A model generated the notes under the pieces. The model did no database searches and was not told where the DNA came from. It saw only the letters and a list, made by a program, of their open reading frames with translations. 64,000 nt of DNA from Ehretia macrophylla (lineage: Eukaryota > Streptophyta > Magnoliopsida > Boraginales > Ehretiaceae): assembly GCA_037974665.1 (NCBI GenBank), contig CM075769.1, forward strand, positions 23,834,139-23,898,138, written 5' to 3'. The position numbers and the translations under genes were made by a program. This document shows, piece by piece, positions 1 to 10,452 of the stretch (the first letter of the stretch is position 1; each line of letters begins with the position of its first letter).

Positions 1-620
1 GCACAACAATTTAGATTGATAATATGAAATGACGCAAAATTTGGGGGGTTATGTTGGCTGATTGTTCCAGCGTTGGACAGTGGGCTATCCAACGTTGGAC
101 AACCATATTTGGGTGGCCTTTGGGCTACACTCGCAGTGTCCTAATTGTGTGCTATGTTGGTTTTTGGTTAGGTGATGTTCGGGGGTAAATGTGATTGTGT
201 TTTTGCATTGAATATGGCTAGTTTTGAGCTAGAATGTTGCTAGGAATTGAGTAGCATGTTGAATTAGTTTCTTTAGTTGTTAAACGTGTTATCGAGTGTT
301 GCTTTGATGTAGATGTGATTAGCGTAAATGAAGAAGTCGTGATCATGCTAAATTTGGCTTAGATGCTTGCTTACTTGGTTGATGCCTTATGAAATGATTA
401 TGAAATGCGTAAATGTTTGGGGAAACAACTTACTTTGTTGTTTTCTCTTGTTTGTCGTGATGCGTGAATGTGTTATTTGTGAATGCGTGATGCGAGCGTA
501 AGGTTGCAACCTTTAAACAGACACGGTAGCGTTCAGGTTGCATTAGACGACATAGGGCTTGTCAGGCGATCACATGACTACCGATGATCTAATCCCTGTC
601 TCGAATGAACAGAGTGTTTC
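1..620 (+). repeat. Ty3/gypsy LTR (element B), left part
   Basis: No coding capacity is seen. This stretch and 13998-14763 are the two sides of one LTR: they are separated by element A, whose 5-bp target duplication ATTAG lies at 621-625 and 13993-13997. The right part ends in a block homologous to the end of the element E LTR (GGGGTCGAGTTAGGGCGTGA), so B belongs to a related chromovirus LTR family. The start lies outside the window. The segment holds the structured module at 524-583. Confidence 0.7.
524..583 (+). other. Structured module H1 in LTR B
   Basis: CGGTAG (524-529) is the exact reverse complement of CTACCG (578-583). They enclose ACGACATAGGGCTTG, which resembles the GGCGGCATCGGGCTTGCC core seen at the equivalent place in other LTR families here. 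A short GGTTGC/GCAACC pair lies just upstream and inside. This is read as a candidate RNA stem-loop; function unknown. Confidence 0.5.
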
Positions 621-2302
621 ATTAGTGTAACAACCCGGACCCAGCATATACACTATCATACTTAATTCCATATAAATTTGTGTCGGTTTATGTGTTATAT
701 GTGTTTATCTACATATTTTTAGCATTTAGGTTTATATGTAGAAGTTTTAATTTTCTTCTACTTTACTTATTTTCTTTAAAGGGACACTACTATTTATTAA
801 ATTCAAATAAAAATGTTTTAACTATTATTTTGTCATTTTTATTTTACGAGATTGTTGTTAGCACTTAATAAACTTATTTTTATCATTTTTTAAATGAGCC
901 CTGAGCCCGGGGTAAAAATTAAAGTATTTTCTTTAGCAAATCTCATATTTTTCCCTTATTATATAAGTGATTTTGGGCATACGTTCATCATATTTATTGG
1001 CATAACACGTCAGGAGAGTGCATTTTGAAAACATTTTTCGAACTGTGTGAATAGTAAAAACAATGTTTAAGTGAGTTAGTTGGTTTAATTAGACTATTAG
1101 TTTTGCACTTAAAAGAGCCCAAATAACTTACATATACATATTATATATACATAATACATTACATACATATATATAGCTTACAAAACAATTGCAAAATTTC
1201 CCATCTTGTCCCCCCCTTGGCCGACGACAAAAACAAAGAAAAAAAGAGAATTTCATCTTCAAACCTTGCTCTCTTGTGCTCTTTCAAGCTATCTAAGGGT
1301 GATTCAAGCTAGCTTAGGCCTTTTACTTGCATCTATAGGCTTTATTGGTGAGGAATTTAGCATAAATTTGCACATGTAATGTTTATGTCTTGACTTTAAA
1401 ATTTCTAGATTTGTTAATATTAGCTTATGTAATGCTTGAATATAGTATTATATGATGTCTACATGCTATGGAGACTTACTTTATGTAGTTTATTGGCTCA
1501 GTTATCGAATTCTTGCAGTGGATCAATTTTAGATGATGATGAAAAGTTGATTTATAGGGCTTTTGTTAAATTTTTATTGTGAGCATGATTTTATGATATC
1601 TAAGGATGCCATATGAGCTATTGAACCTAGGATTGTGATTAGAATGGATAAAATTCGAATAAACTTGAATGAACTTGTGAAATTGGATTGAATTCAAAAG
1701 CGCTTAGTGTGAATTGGTTGTTCGGGTATGTTTGAGTGCCATAGGTAGTGTTTATTATGTTAGGTAATGCTTAAAATGTAATTATGGCGTTGAATTGAGA
1801 ATCGGTTTGGGTAGTTGTAATTCAAACGGATAAAAGGGCAATTCGGGGTTTTGGGGTAGACGTAGTTAAAAGCGGGTTTTCTTTGGTTATAAAGAGATCA
1901 TAAAGTGTCCTATGAAAGTTAGAATTGTTGGATTTTGGTTTGCATGACTTTCGATTAGTATGAGCTTATAATTAGATTAAAGGGGTTGGTTTATAGAAAG
2001 ATTAATTTGTTGTTTATAATTGGCTTCAATTAATTGGCTAAGGGTTTTAAAGGCCTTGGTATAACATGTGTAGTTGTTTAGAGAAGTTTCATGAAATGGA
2101 TAGCACAGTTACCTTATTCGAATATACTTGTATTTTGCCTATATTGTTATTTTGTTTATATTGCTTGTAAAATTGTCTCGTATATGTTATCTTGTATGGT
2201 TATCGAATCGGTTTCCTTTGGAAATTATAGATATCAATGAGTGAAAACTCACACCTATCATTATCGTGGTTACGCAACCATTCGCACAGATGTGGTGGCC
2301 AC

Positions 2303-2331
2303 CCACTGGGCGGCATTGGGCTTGCCAGTGG
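2303..2331 (+). other. Structured module H1 in element A LTR
   Basis: CCACTGG (2303-2309) pairs perfectly with CCAGTGG (2325-2331) around the core GCGGCATTGGGCTTG. The second LTR keeps both arms (9286-9292 and 9308-9314) although the loop has changed. Other LTR families here have different arms around the same core. Confidence 0.6.
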
Positions 2332-2544
2332 TTGTCCATTCTTTGTAGTTATTCCCACTCTCGCTAGGGATGTCGCTCTGGGAGAGCTGCGTTGTAGGAT
2401 TAACGGGGTGTTATATCCGAAGACCCCGTTTGGTTTACAAGGTTATGCCGACTTATCGATATCGAAATTATTATTGTCTGTTTGAGTTCATGGTTCGTGG
2501 TTTGTGGTTCGTACTCGTGGTCATCCTCGTATCCTTTTTAATTA

Positions 2545-2582
2545 GTAACTCTCGCGTGGGCCCTAAGTCCTTAGAGAGTTAC
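2545..2582 (+). other. Hairpin H2 in element A LTR
   Basis: GTAACTCTC (2545-2553) is the exact reverse complement of GAGAGTTAC (2574-2582), with loop GCGTGGGCCCTAAGTCCTTA. A diverged copy lies near 9549-9585 in the second LTR. The same hairpin in the same sense is present three times in tandem in the LTR at 22304-26620. Confidence 0.65.
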
Positions 2583-3503
2583 CATTGCTTCTGTTCTTAT
2601 ATTTGTGTTAATTAGCTTGTATATTTGAATTGTGTGTTATATTATTATTGTTTCCTCTAGGTTGCTTATTATAATTGTTCTATCGTGGTTGATTTTCCTA
2701 GTTTCATTTTGTTAATTTGCTTTATAGTTGGCTATTGCATAGCACGAAACCAAATTTTAAACTCCCCGTATATCTGTTTCCTCTCCCTCACAGAGCAATT
2801 GTGTTCCTCACTCCCTCTAACCATTTCAGGTTCGGTACCTTCAGAGTTTGAGGTGAAGAAAGCTCGAGAATCTCCTTGATTGGATGTTCTACCTTTAGTT
2901 GATTGTTTCTATGTAAATTTGTGTTAGTTATGTTTTCTTTTGAGGCTTGCATTCTTTGTATATGTTGGTTGTCATAAGGAATGTAATATGAAGTTAAAGA
3001 CTCATATGATTTATTAGATGGTAGTGGGTTTTTAATAACTTAAAGCATTACTATATTACTAGGTTTAGCATGAATGTTTGTGTGAGTTTAAATGGGGGAT
3101 GGTTGAAAGACTTAATATTTAAGAAAGTTTAATAGAGAATATTATAGTGGTATGATAATCGGAATTAAAATCATAGGATTTCCAATAGCTAACGGAAACA
3201 CATGCTTGAATGTTTTAATTTGTCAAAATATAAAGACACGGATGACCTTAGAAACTTGGGGGAAGTTATGATTAATGAAGTTGTGGTTGTATATGAGTGT
3301 CGTGTATTGTTGTTGTGGTTATTTTTTCTTAGTGTAGGTATATAGATAGGCCTAGAAATAAGGAAAATGAACGTATTTCTTCTGAGTACAGGTATGTAGA
3401 TAGGCCTAGAAACAGGGAAAAATCCAACCATTTTCTCTCGTTTTTCGTGACCTTGGGTTTTGGATCGAGGCTCCGGTCTCATGAGGGATCGGGGTATTAT
3501 AGA

Positions 3504-3515
3504 TGGTATCATAAC
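3504..3515 (+). other. Element A primer-binding site
   Basis: TGGTATCATAAC lies two bases after the LTR end. The first eight bases match the plant initiator tRNA-Met primer site TGGTATCAGAGC, which is found complete in element D at 30628. Confidence 0.7.
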
Positions 3516-3838
3516 ATAGTTAGCTCGCAACTGGGATAGGGTTCTTGGTCTATTAGGTAGCGAACCCCGAGTGCGTGTATGTGAAATGTTCTTTGAGTAG
3601 TGGTATGCTTGTATGTGCGACTCGTGTTACTTGAATGAAAATGTGATTCTATGTGATTTGCTTATGTGTATATGAAGAATGTGTTATATGTATAACTATG
3701 TGATCAAATGTGCACTTATGTGATTATATGTACCTCTGTGTGGTATATTTGTTAATATATGTACCTTATATGCTTTCCACTGCATGCATACATATATTAC
3801 CCTTTGAATTGATAAGTAATCTCTTCCCTTATAGAAAG

Positions 3839-4340
3839 ATGGCCAGTGGCGGATCTTCCTGAGATAAGAACCAGCAAGAAGATGGGGCAGTTAATCAGAC
3901 AACAGTAGAGGAACATATAATGTTAAGGCAGATGCTTTGACTAGATTGACACAAGCATTTGAATAGCAAGTTCAACGTGAGACTTTGGTAAAGGCATCTA
4001 GGGTTGAGAAGAGGAAAGCTGAGATTGAGGCGGGTCCGAGTTAACGAAACAAGAGACCCTGTCAACCTCAACGATGTACTTACTACAACCATAAGGGTCA
4101 TGATGTCATCAACTGTGGGAGAAGGATTGGTAGATGTACGGGGTGCGGTAGTGCCAAGCATAAGGTCAAGGAGTACCTCAGGTTCAAGAGTGCTCGGAGA
4201 CGGGCTTCTAGTCAGAGAAGTCAACCTAGAGTTATAGAAGATGTGCCAACACAGCCGACTGGTCAGCAGGGAGAACTTCACGGAACAAGTAAGGATAAGA
4301 ATGAATTCTTTTACGTCACTACAACTGATATTCTTATGTG
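3839..4340 (+). pseudogene. Element A gag remnant with zinc-knuckle region
   Basis: A short gag-like stretch begins at ATG 3839, encoding a Met-Ala-Ser-Gly-Gly start. It continues into a basic segment and a degenerate pair of CCHC-like knuckles (CTGCGSAKH is recognisable) near 4055-4190. The capsid-type gag core visible in elements C and E is not recognisable here. Gag normally forms the particle and its knuckles bind the RNA. It is a broken fossil with several interruptions and probably makes no protein. The leader between 3516 and 3838 has no gene but carries loose TTATGTGAT-like repeats. Confidence 0.6.
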
Positions 4341-4379
4341 ATTATATTTATATTTCTGAGATTAATACATCTAGAATCA

Positions 4380-4380
<1 letters not shown>

Positions 4381-4447
<67 letters not shown>
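4381..4447. repeat. (TA)n microsatellite
   Basis: An uninterrupted run of about 33 TA dinucleotides inside the interior of element A. It is likely polymorphic in length. No function is inferred. Confidence 0.97.
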
Positions 4448-4451
<4 letters not shown>

Positions 4452-4872
4452 TTATGACCTACGGGAAGATGTTAAATATGGTTAAGCTTCTTGAAGGATA
4501 TTCATTTTGGCATTCTTGTCGGAAGTTATTGACGACTGTTGGTCCTTAGTAGAATTTCCATCAGTAATATCATTTGGGAATCTCAGATGGATCTTTTATT
4601 TGGCATCATAGATGGAATTCTTGTATACTACTCGTAATGGGAAGAGTTTATATTTATAGATGTTCTGTCGGTATTCTTAATATGGCTTATCATTTGGTTT
4701 TCTTATTCGGGACTTCACTTATAGTATTTCTCTGGTATTTCTATTTGGCATTCTCGGTGACCTTCGTATGTTAGGATTATTATCGGGCCCTACTTAGCTT
4801 CGATTCAGGTATTCATATATAGATTTCCTAATGGTATTCCTCAGCACTACTAGATGAGATTCTCATATGGTA
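4448..4872 (+). other. Element A interior: repetitive non-coding stretch (left part)
   Basis: No frame resembles pol. The sequence repeats loose variants of TTGGTATTCTT and TTTGGCAT every 20-40 bases, and the same texture resumes at 7319-7540 after the nested solo LTR. A similar texture fills the interior of element D (31150-31600). It appears to occupy the place where pol would lie in an autonomous relative. Confidence 0.6.
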
Positions 4873-7318
4873 TGTCACGCCCCAACTCGACCCCTCCTAT
4901 AATCAGTCAGGACGCAACGGAATTTCGGCAGTATAACGACAGTAAATAGGACACCGAGGCTCTAAACCAACCTCAATAGAACATCATACATCAACTTCAC
5001 AAACCATACAACAAACAACTCCTCAATAAAATAACAACATACATCATAACCATATTATACAATAAACAGTCCTTGTTATATGCCTCCGTTCCAACATAAT
5101 ACATTAACCCTTAATATACAATACAAAAACATATTGAGCCAATCTAGCAACCTAATCATAAACAAAAGAAAAGCTACTAAGACAACATCAACTAATTCAT
5201 TAACTTATCAACATCTTATACATTATAAACTACAAAGAAGATAAAAGTCTACTAAGTTAATTTACAAGATAATAAAACATGTACGACATCACGGATAAGA
5301 CTCTGGAACATAGGACTCATCCACGTAAGGCACGTTTTCCACATTCTCCTCTTCAGGAGGCACGTACTCGTAATCTTGCAAAAGTACACCTGTATGCATG
5401 CAATAATAGAGAGTGAGCTTATATAAAATAAGCCCAGTGAGGATCCGATAGATCTCGAGCAAGGTCTACTAAAATCCTTGGAATAATCCTTTGAGTCAGA
5501 AAACACACAATAACATAAATAATACTATCATCATATAACTATATAACCATTCAATAAAGGATACTCTATTTGGATTAGCTCCAAACGCCATCACGATCTC
5601 AACCGTTCTTCTTATAACTCCCCATTACTCACGCACCCGAGGTACCTCACTAGCCCCTCCCTCCATGACACCTCCGTCATGCGAGCTGGGGGTAGCCTCT
5701 GGCAGTCATGCCGTTATCAACCCGATAGCCCAACGCTGCCCGAGAGGTGGCACACACATACCAAGACTCCATAATCATCATCAATCATCAATCAATCATC
5801 AATCAATTATCAATCAATCATCAATCAATAATCTGGGAGATCAGCAACAAAAGTGCCCGATTCCCGTACTCAATAATCAATCAATATAACATCAATATTT
5901 AATTAAACAACAAACAACTAAGTTAGATGACAAAGTAGGCCATCTAACCGAACATGCATTAAACACACAATCAAACCCTAGTTTACCCATTATCAACTCA
6001 CAATTCAATCACTCAAACCACACCCAATCAACTAAGGCTCAATTCAACAATTTAAAGAAAGATAACCTAAACTTCAATAAGTCATATCTTACATTCTACT
6101 AATCCAAACAACTCCAAATCAGTTTCAAACACTCACCCATTCAATCAACTACATTAGCCCCCTCGGAAACCAACCAAAACACATCCAAATCATGCCCAAT
6201 AACCCTAAAACCCTAAGATGTCATGGCTGAAATTTCCGAATTTTGGCACGAACATCACAATCAAAAATTCGGCATTACAACGGCGCTACCACGTAATTAA
6301 CAAACTTTTAGAAATCGACGGCAATCGATTCCGATCAACACAACTCAATTTAATCAACTTTGAACAAATTAATCAAATTTAAATACCCGAAAAATAAAAA
6401 TTATGCTGCAACCGATAAAAACTCGTAGTATTACAGCTAAATGATCCCTAGCATGCAAGGAGCAATAATCTAACATCAGATTAACATTCTAACGGTTCAA
6501 TAATCATTTATACGCATAAACACAAAATATGAGTTTTGAGATCTAGAATTTTTCTCTCACCTTTGATGTGTTTTGATGCAAGAAATGTGTAGAATGGATG
6601 CCAAACAATCAATTTCAAGTTTTGAATCACTCAATTCGGCTTTGAAACGCAAAATCTGTGAGAAAAATGCTTTGAAAATGCCTTTATCTTTCTCCTCCAA
6701 GGAGCCACGGTTTTGTGTGTATTTTTGGTGGTGTTTTGCTTTGTTTTCAATGTGTGTTGATCATATATTAAGCTAAGGTCAAATAAATAAAAGAAAGTTA
6801 AAGTGGAAACTAATTATTTTTAGTGTTTTCTTGACTTTAAATGCATTTTCTTGATCACCAAAGTTCAAAACAATTATTCAACACCCAAGCTAGCTCAAGT
6901 AGGTTATTTTTAGGTGACAAGAAGTTTTACAATCAAACAATTCTACCCGAGTCGGCTTAAAACTCGATTTTCGCAAAAGTCGGTGTAAAAACCCTAATAA
7001 ATTCCTAAGCCGATTTTAAAATTGTTTTAATCAAACACAGGTCTATTAAAGTCCGTGGACTAGGTCTAGAGGGGTTAAAAAGACTAGTTTCAAAATTTTA
7101 GCGGACGTGTTTCGAAAACACTATTCACTGAAAATCGACGATAAAATTTATGACTCCGTTTTTGATAAAAATTTCATGAATGCACATTTAGCACGTATTA
7201 GGAGTATTGACATCAAAATTATAACATTCTAGGTCATATAGCACATAAACAGGTCAAATGCACACAAAACGAGATAAAATACGTAAATCGAGTTAAAGCA
7301 GAAAAGTGGGGTTTCACA
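4873..7318 (-). mobile_element. Solo LTR, element E family
   Basis: Minus-strand LTR of 2446 bp. Its plus-strand ends are TGTCACGCCCC and GGGGTTTCACA, identical in type to the element E LTRs. It is flanked by the direct repeat TGGTA at 4868-4872 and 7319-7323, so it is a complete solo LTR, presumably left by recombination between the two LTRs of a full element. It is clearly diverged from the E LTRs, so older. It interrupts the interior of element A. Confidence 0.93.
5289..5389 (-). other. Conserved short reading frame in LTR (candidate 3' exon)
   Basis: On the minus strand, after a possible acceptor (ACAG at 5390-5393), a frame reads through DYEYVPPEEENV and VPYVDESYVPESYP to a stop. The same peptide ending appears in the element E LTRs and in the solo LTR at 23658. 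There is no obvious start codon in a preceding candidate exon, so translation is not established. Confidence 0.4.
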
Positions 7319-7540
7319 TGGTATTAATATTCAGACTTCAAATTGGTATTTTCATAGGAGCCTTTATTTGGCTACCTTACTCAGATTCTTTTGCAGGGTT
7401 CGGATCTTCTGGTATTCTTATTGGATTTCCTAGTAGTATAATCGAAGGTATTCTTGTCGGTATTCTCAGGCAGTGAACTACTTTGGCCACAGTTCCGACT
7501 AGAGCTACTACAGTGGTTGTGGGATTCTTTTGAAAACAAG
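7319..7540 (+). other. Element A interior: repetitive non-coding stretch (right part)
   Basis: Continues the TTGGTATTCTT-like texture from before the solo LTR. No coding signal. Confidence 0.6.
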
Positions 7541-7575
7541 GAATTGCGAGGACACAATTTTCATAAGGGGGAGAG
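7541..7575 (+). other. Element A pol-end remnant and polypurine tract
   Basis: One frame reads NCEDTIFIRGRE, close to NFKDEISIRRGE at the very end of element E pol. The purine-rich ATAAGGGGGAGAGAG lies directly before the 3' LTR and would prime plus-strand DNA synthesis. Confidence 0.65.
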
Positions 7576-10452
7576 AGCAACAACCCAGACCCAGCATATA
7601 GTCTATCATACTTAATTGCATAGACATTTGTGCCGGTTTAAGTGTTATATGTGTTTATGTGCCTATTTTTAGCATTTAGGTTTATATATAGAAGTTTTAT
7701 TTTTCTTCTGCTTTACTTATTTTCTTTAAATGGACACTACTATTTATTAAATTCAAATAAAAATATTTTAACTATTATTTTGTCATTTTTATTTTACGAG
7801 ATTGTTCTTAGCACTTAATTAGCACTTAATTAACTTATTTTCATCATTTTTGAAACGAGCCATGAACCCGGGGTAAAAATTAAAGTATTTTCTTTAGCAA
7901 ATCTCATATTTTTTCCTTATCATATAAGTGATTTTGGGCATACGTTCATAATTTTTATTGGCATAACACGTCGGAAAAGTACATTACAAAAATATTTTTT
8001 GAACTGTATGAATAGTAAAACAATGTTTAAGTGAGTTAGTTGGTTTAATTAGACTTTTGGGCCTTGAATCGATAGGTTTGCACTTTAAAGATCCTAAATA
8101 ACTTACATATACATATTATATATACATAATACATTACATACATATACATAGCTTACAAAACAATTACAAAATTTCTCATCTTGTCCCCCCCCCTTGGCCG
8201 ACAGCAAAAACAAAGGAAAAGAGAGAATTTCATCTTCAAACCTTGCTCTCTTATGCTCTTTCAAGCTATCTAAGGGTGATTCAAGCTAGCTTAGGCCTTC
8301 TACTTGCATTTATAGCCTTTATTGGTAAGGGATTTAGCATAAATTTGCACATATATTGTTTATGTCTTGACTTCAAAATTTATAGATTTGTTAATATTAG
8401 CTTATGTAATGCTTGAATATAGTATTATATGATGTCTACATGCTATGGAGACTTACTTTATGTAGCTTATTGGCTTAGTTATCGAATTCTTGCAGTGGAT
8501 CAATTTTAGACGATGATAAAAAGTAGATTTCTAGGGCTTTTGTTAAATTTTGATTGTGAGCATGATTTTATGATATATAAGGATTCCATAGGAGCTATTG
8601 AACCTAGGATTGTGATTAGAATGGATAAAATTCGAATAAACTTGAATGAACTTGTGAAATTAGCTTGAATTCAAAAGCGCTTTGTGTGAATTGGTTGTTC
8701 GGGTGTGTTTGAGTGCCATAGGTAGTGTTTATTATGTTAGGTAATGCTTAAAATATAATTATGGCATTGAATTGAGAATCGGTTTGCATAGTTGTAGTTC
8801 AAATGGTCAAAGGGGCAATTCGGGGTTTTGGGGTAGACGTAGTTAAAAACGGGGTTTCTTGGCTTATAAAGAGGTCATAAAGTGTCCTATGAAAGTTAGA
8901 ATTGTTGGATTTTGGTTTGCATGACTTTCGATTAGTGTGAGTTTGTAATTAGATTAAAGGGGTTGGTTTATAGAAAGATTAATTTGTTTTTTATAATTGG
9001 CTTCAATTAATTGGCTAAGGGTTATAAGGGCTTTGGTATAGCATGTGTAGTTGTTTGGAGAAGTTTCATGAAATGCATAGCATAGTTACCTTATTAGAAA
9101 ATACTTGTATTTTGCCTATATTATTATTTTGTCTATATTCCTTGTAAAATTACCCAGTATATGTTATCTTGTATGGTTATCGAATCGATTTTCCTTGGAA
9201 ATTATAGATATCATCGAGTGAAAACTCACACCTATTGTTATCATTACTGTGGTTACGCAACCATTCGCATGGATGTAGTGGCCACCCACTGGCTGACATT
9301 AGGTTTGCCAGTGGTTGTCTATCCTCCATAGCTATTCCCACTCTCGCTAGGGATGTCACCCTGGGAGAGCTAGGTCATTGGATTAATGGGGTATTATATC
9401 TGGATCCCACGTTTGGTGTATAGGGTTATGCCGACTTATCGATATCGAAATTATTATTGTCTATTTGAGTTCATGGCTCGTGTTTCGTGGTACATGGCTC
9501 GTGGGTCGTGGTTCATGCTCGTGGTCATCCTCATATCCTTTTTAATTAGTAACTCTCACTTGGGCCCTAAGTCCTTGAAGAGTTACCATTGCTTGTGTTC
9601 TTATATTTGTGTTAATTAGCTTGTATATTTAAATTGTGTGTTATATTGTTATTGTTTCCTCTAGGTTGCTTATTATAATTGTTCTATCGTGGTTGATTTT
9701 CCTAGTTTCATTTTGTTAATTTGCTTTATTTTTAGCTATTGCAATGTGCGAAACATTTTCCAAACGCCCCGGATATCTGTTTCCTCTCCTTCACTGAGCA
9801 ACTGTGTTGCTCACTCCCCCTTTCAAACTATTTCAAGTTCGGTGCCTCCAGAGTCTGAGGTGAAGAAAGCTCAAGAATCTCCTTGATTGGATGTTCTAGC
9901 TTTAGTTGATTGTTTCTATGTAAATTTGTGTTAGTTATGTTTTCTTTTGAGGCATGTTTGCCTTGTATATGTTGGTTGTCATAGGAATGCAATATGAAGT
10001 TAAAGACTCGTATGATTTATTAGATAGTAGTGGGTTTGTAATAACTTAAAGCATTACTATATTGCCTAGTTTAGCTTGCATGTTTGTGTGAGTTTAAATG
10101 GAGGATGGTTGAAATACTTAATATTTAAGAAAGTTTAATAGAGAATATTAGAGTGGTATGATAATCAGAATTAAAATCGTAGGATTTCCAATAGCTAACG
10201 GAAACACATGCTTGAATGTTTTATTTTGTCAAAATAGAAAGACTCGGATAGCCTTAGAGACTTGGGAAAAGTTATGATTAATGAAGTTGTGGTTGTATAT
10301 GAGTGCCGTGTATTGTTGTTGTGGTTATTTCTTCTGAGTGCAGGTATGTGGATAGACCTATATACAAGGAAAACTCCGTCTGTTTTCTCTCGTTTTTCGT
10401 GACCTTAGGTTTTGGATCGAGGCTCTGGTCTCGTGAGGGATCGGGGTATTAC
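7576..10452 (+). repeat. Element A 3' LTR
   Basis: Homologous along its length to 626-3501. The last base of the LTR is 13992, because the solo LTR at 10453-13986 and its target duplication separate it from the body. The internal landmarks match the 5' copy: H1 at 9286-9314, a diverged H2 near 9549, and a frame ending SVPPESEVKKAQESP-stop near 9886. Confidence 0.88.

Larger units (their letters stand above)
626..3501 (+). repeat. Element A 5' LTR
   Basis: About 2.88 kb, starting TGTAACAACCC and ending just before the primer-binding site at 3504. The matching copy starts at about 7576. Inside, in order: a TATA-rich stretch near 1135-1175, a candidate splice donor (GGTGAGG, GT at 1348), hairpin module H1 (2303-2331), hairpin H2 (2545-2582), a candidate acceptor (TTTCAG, ending 2829) and a short frame ending SVPSEFEVKKARESP-stop. 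No gene of its own. Confidence 0.88.

Noticed and set aside
4241-4549. 102-codon frame with an Ile-Tyr run
   Set aside because: Produced by the (TA)n microsatellite.
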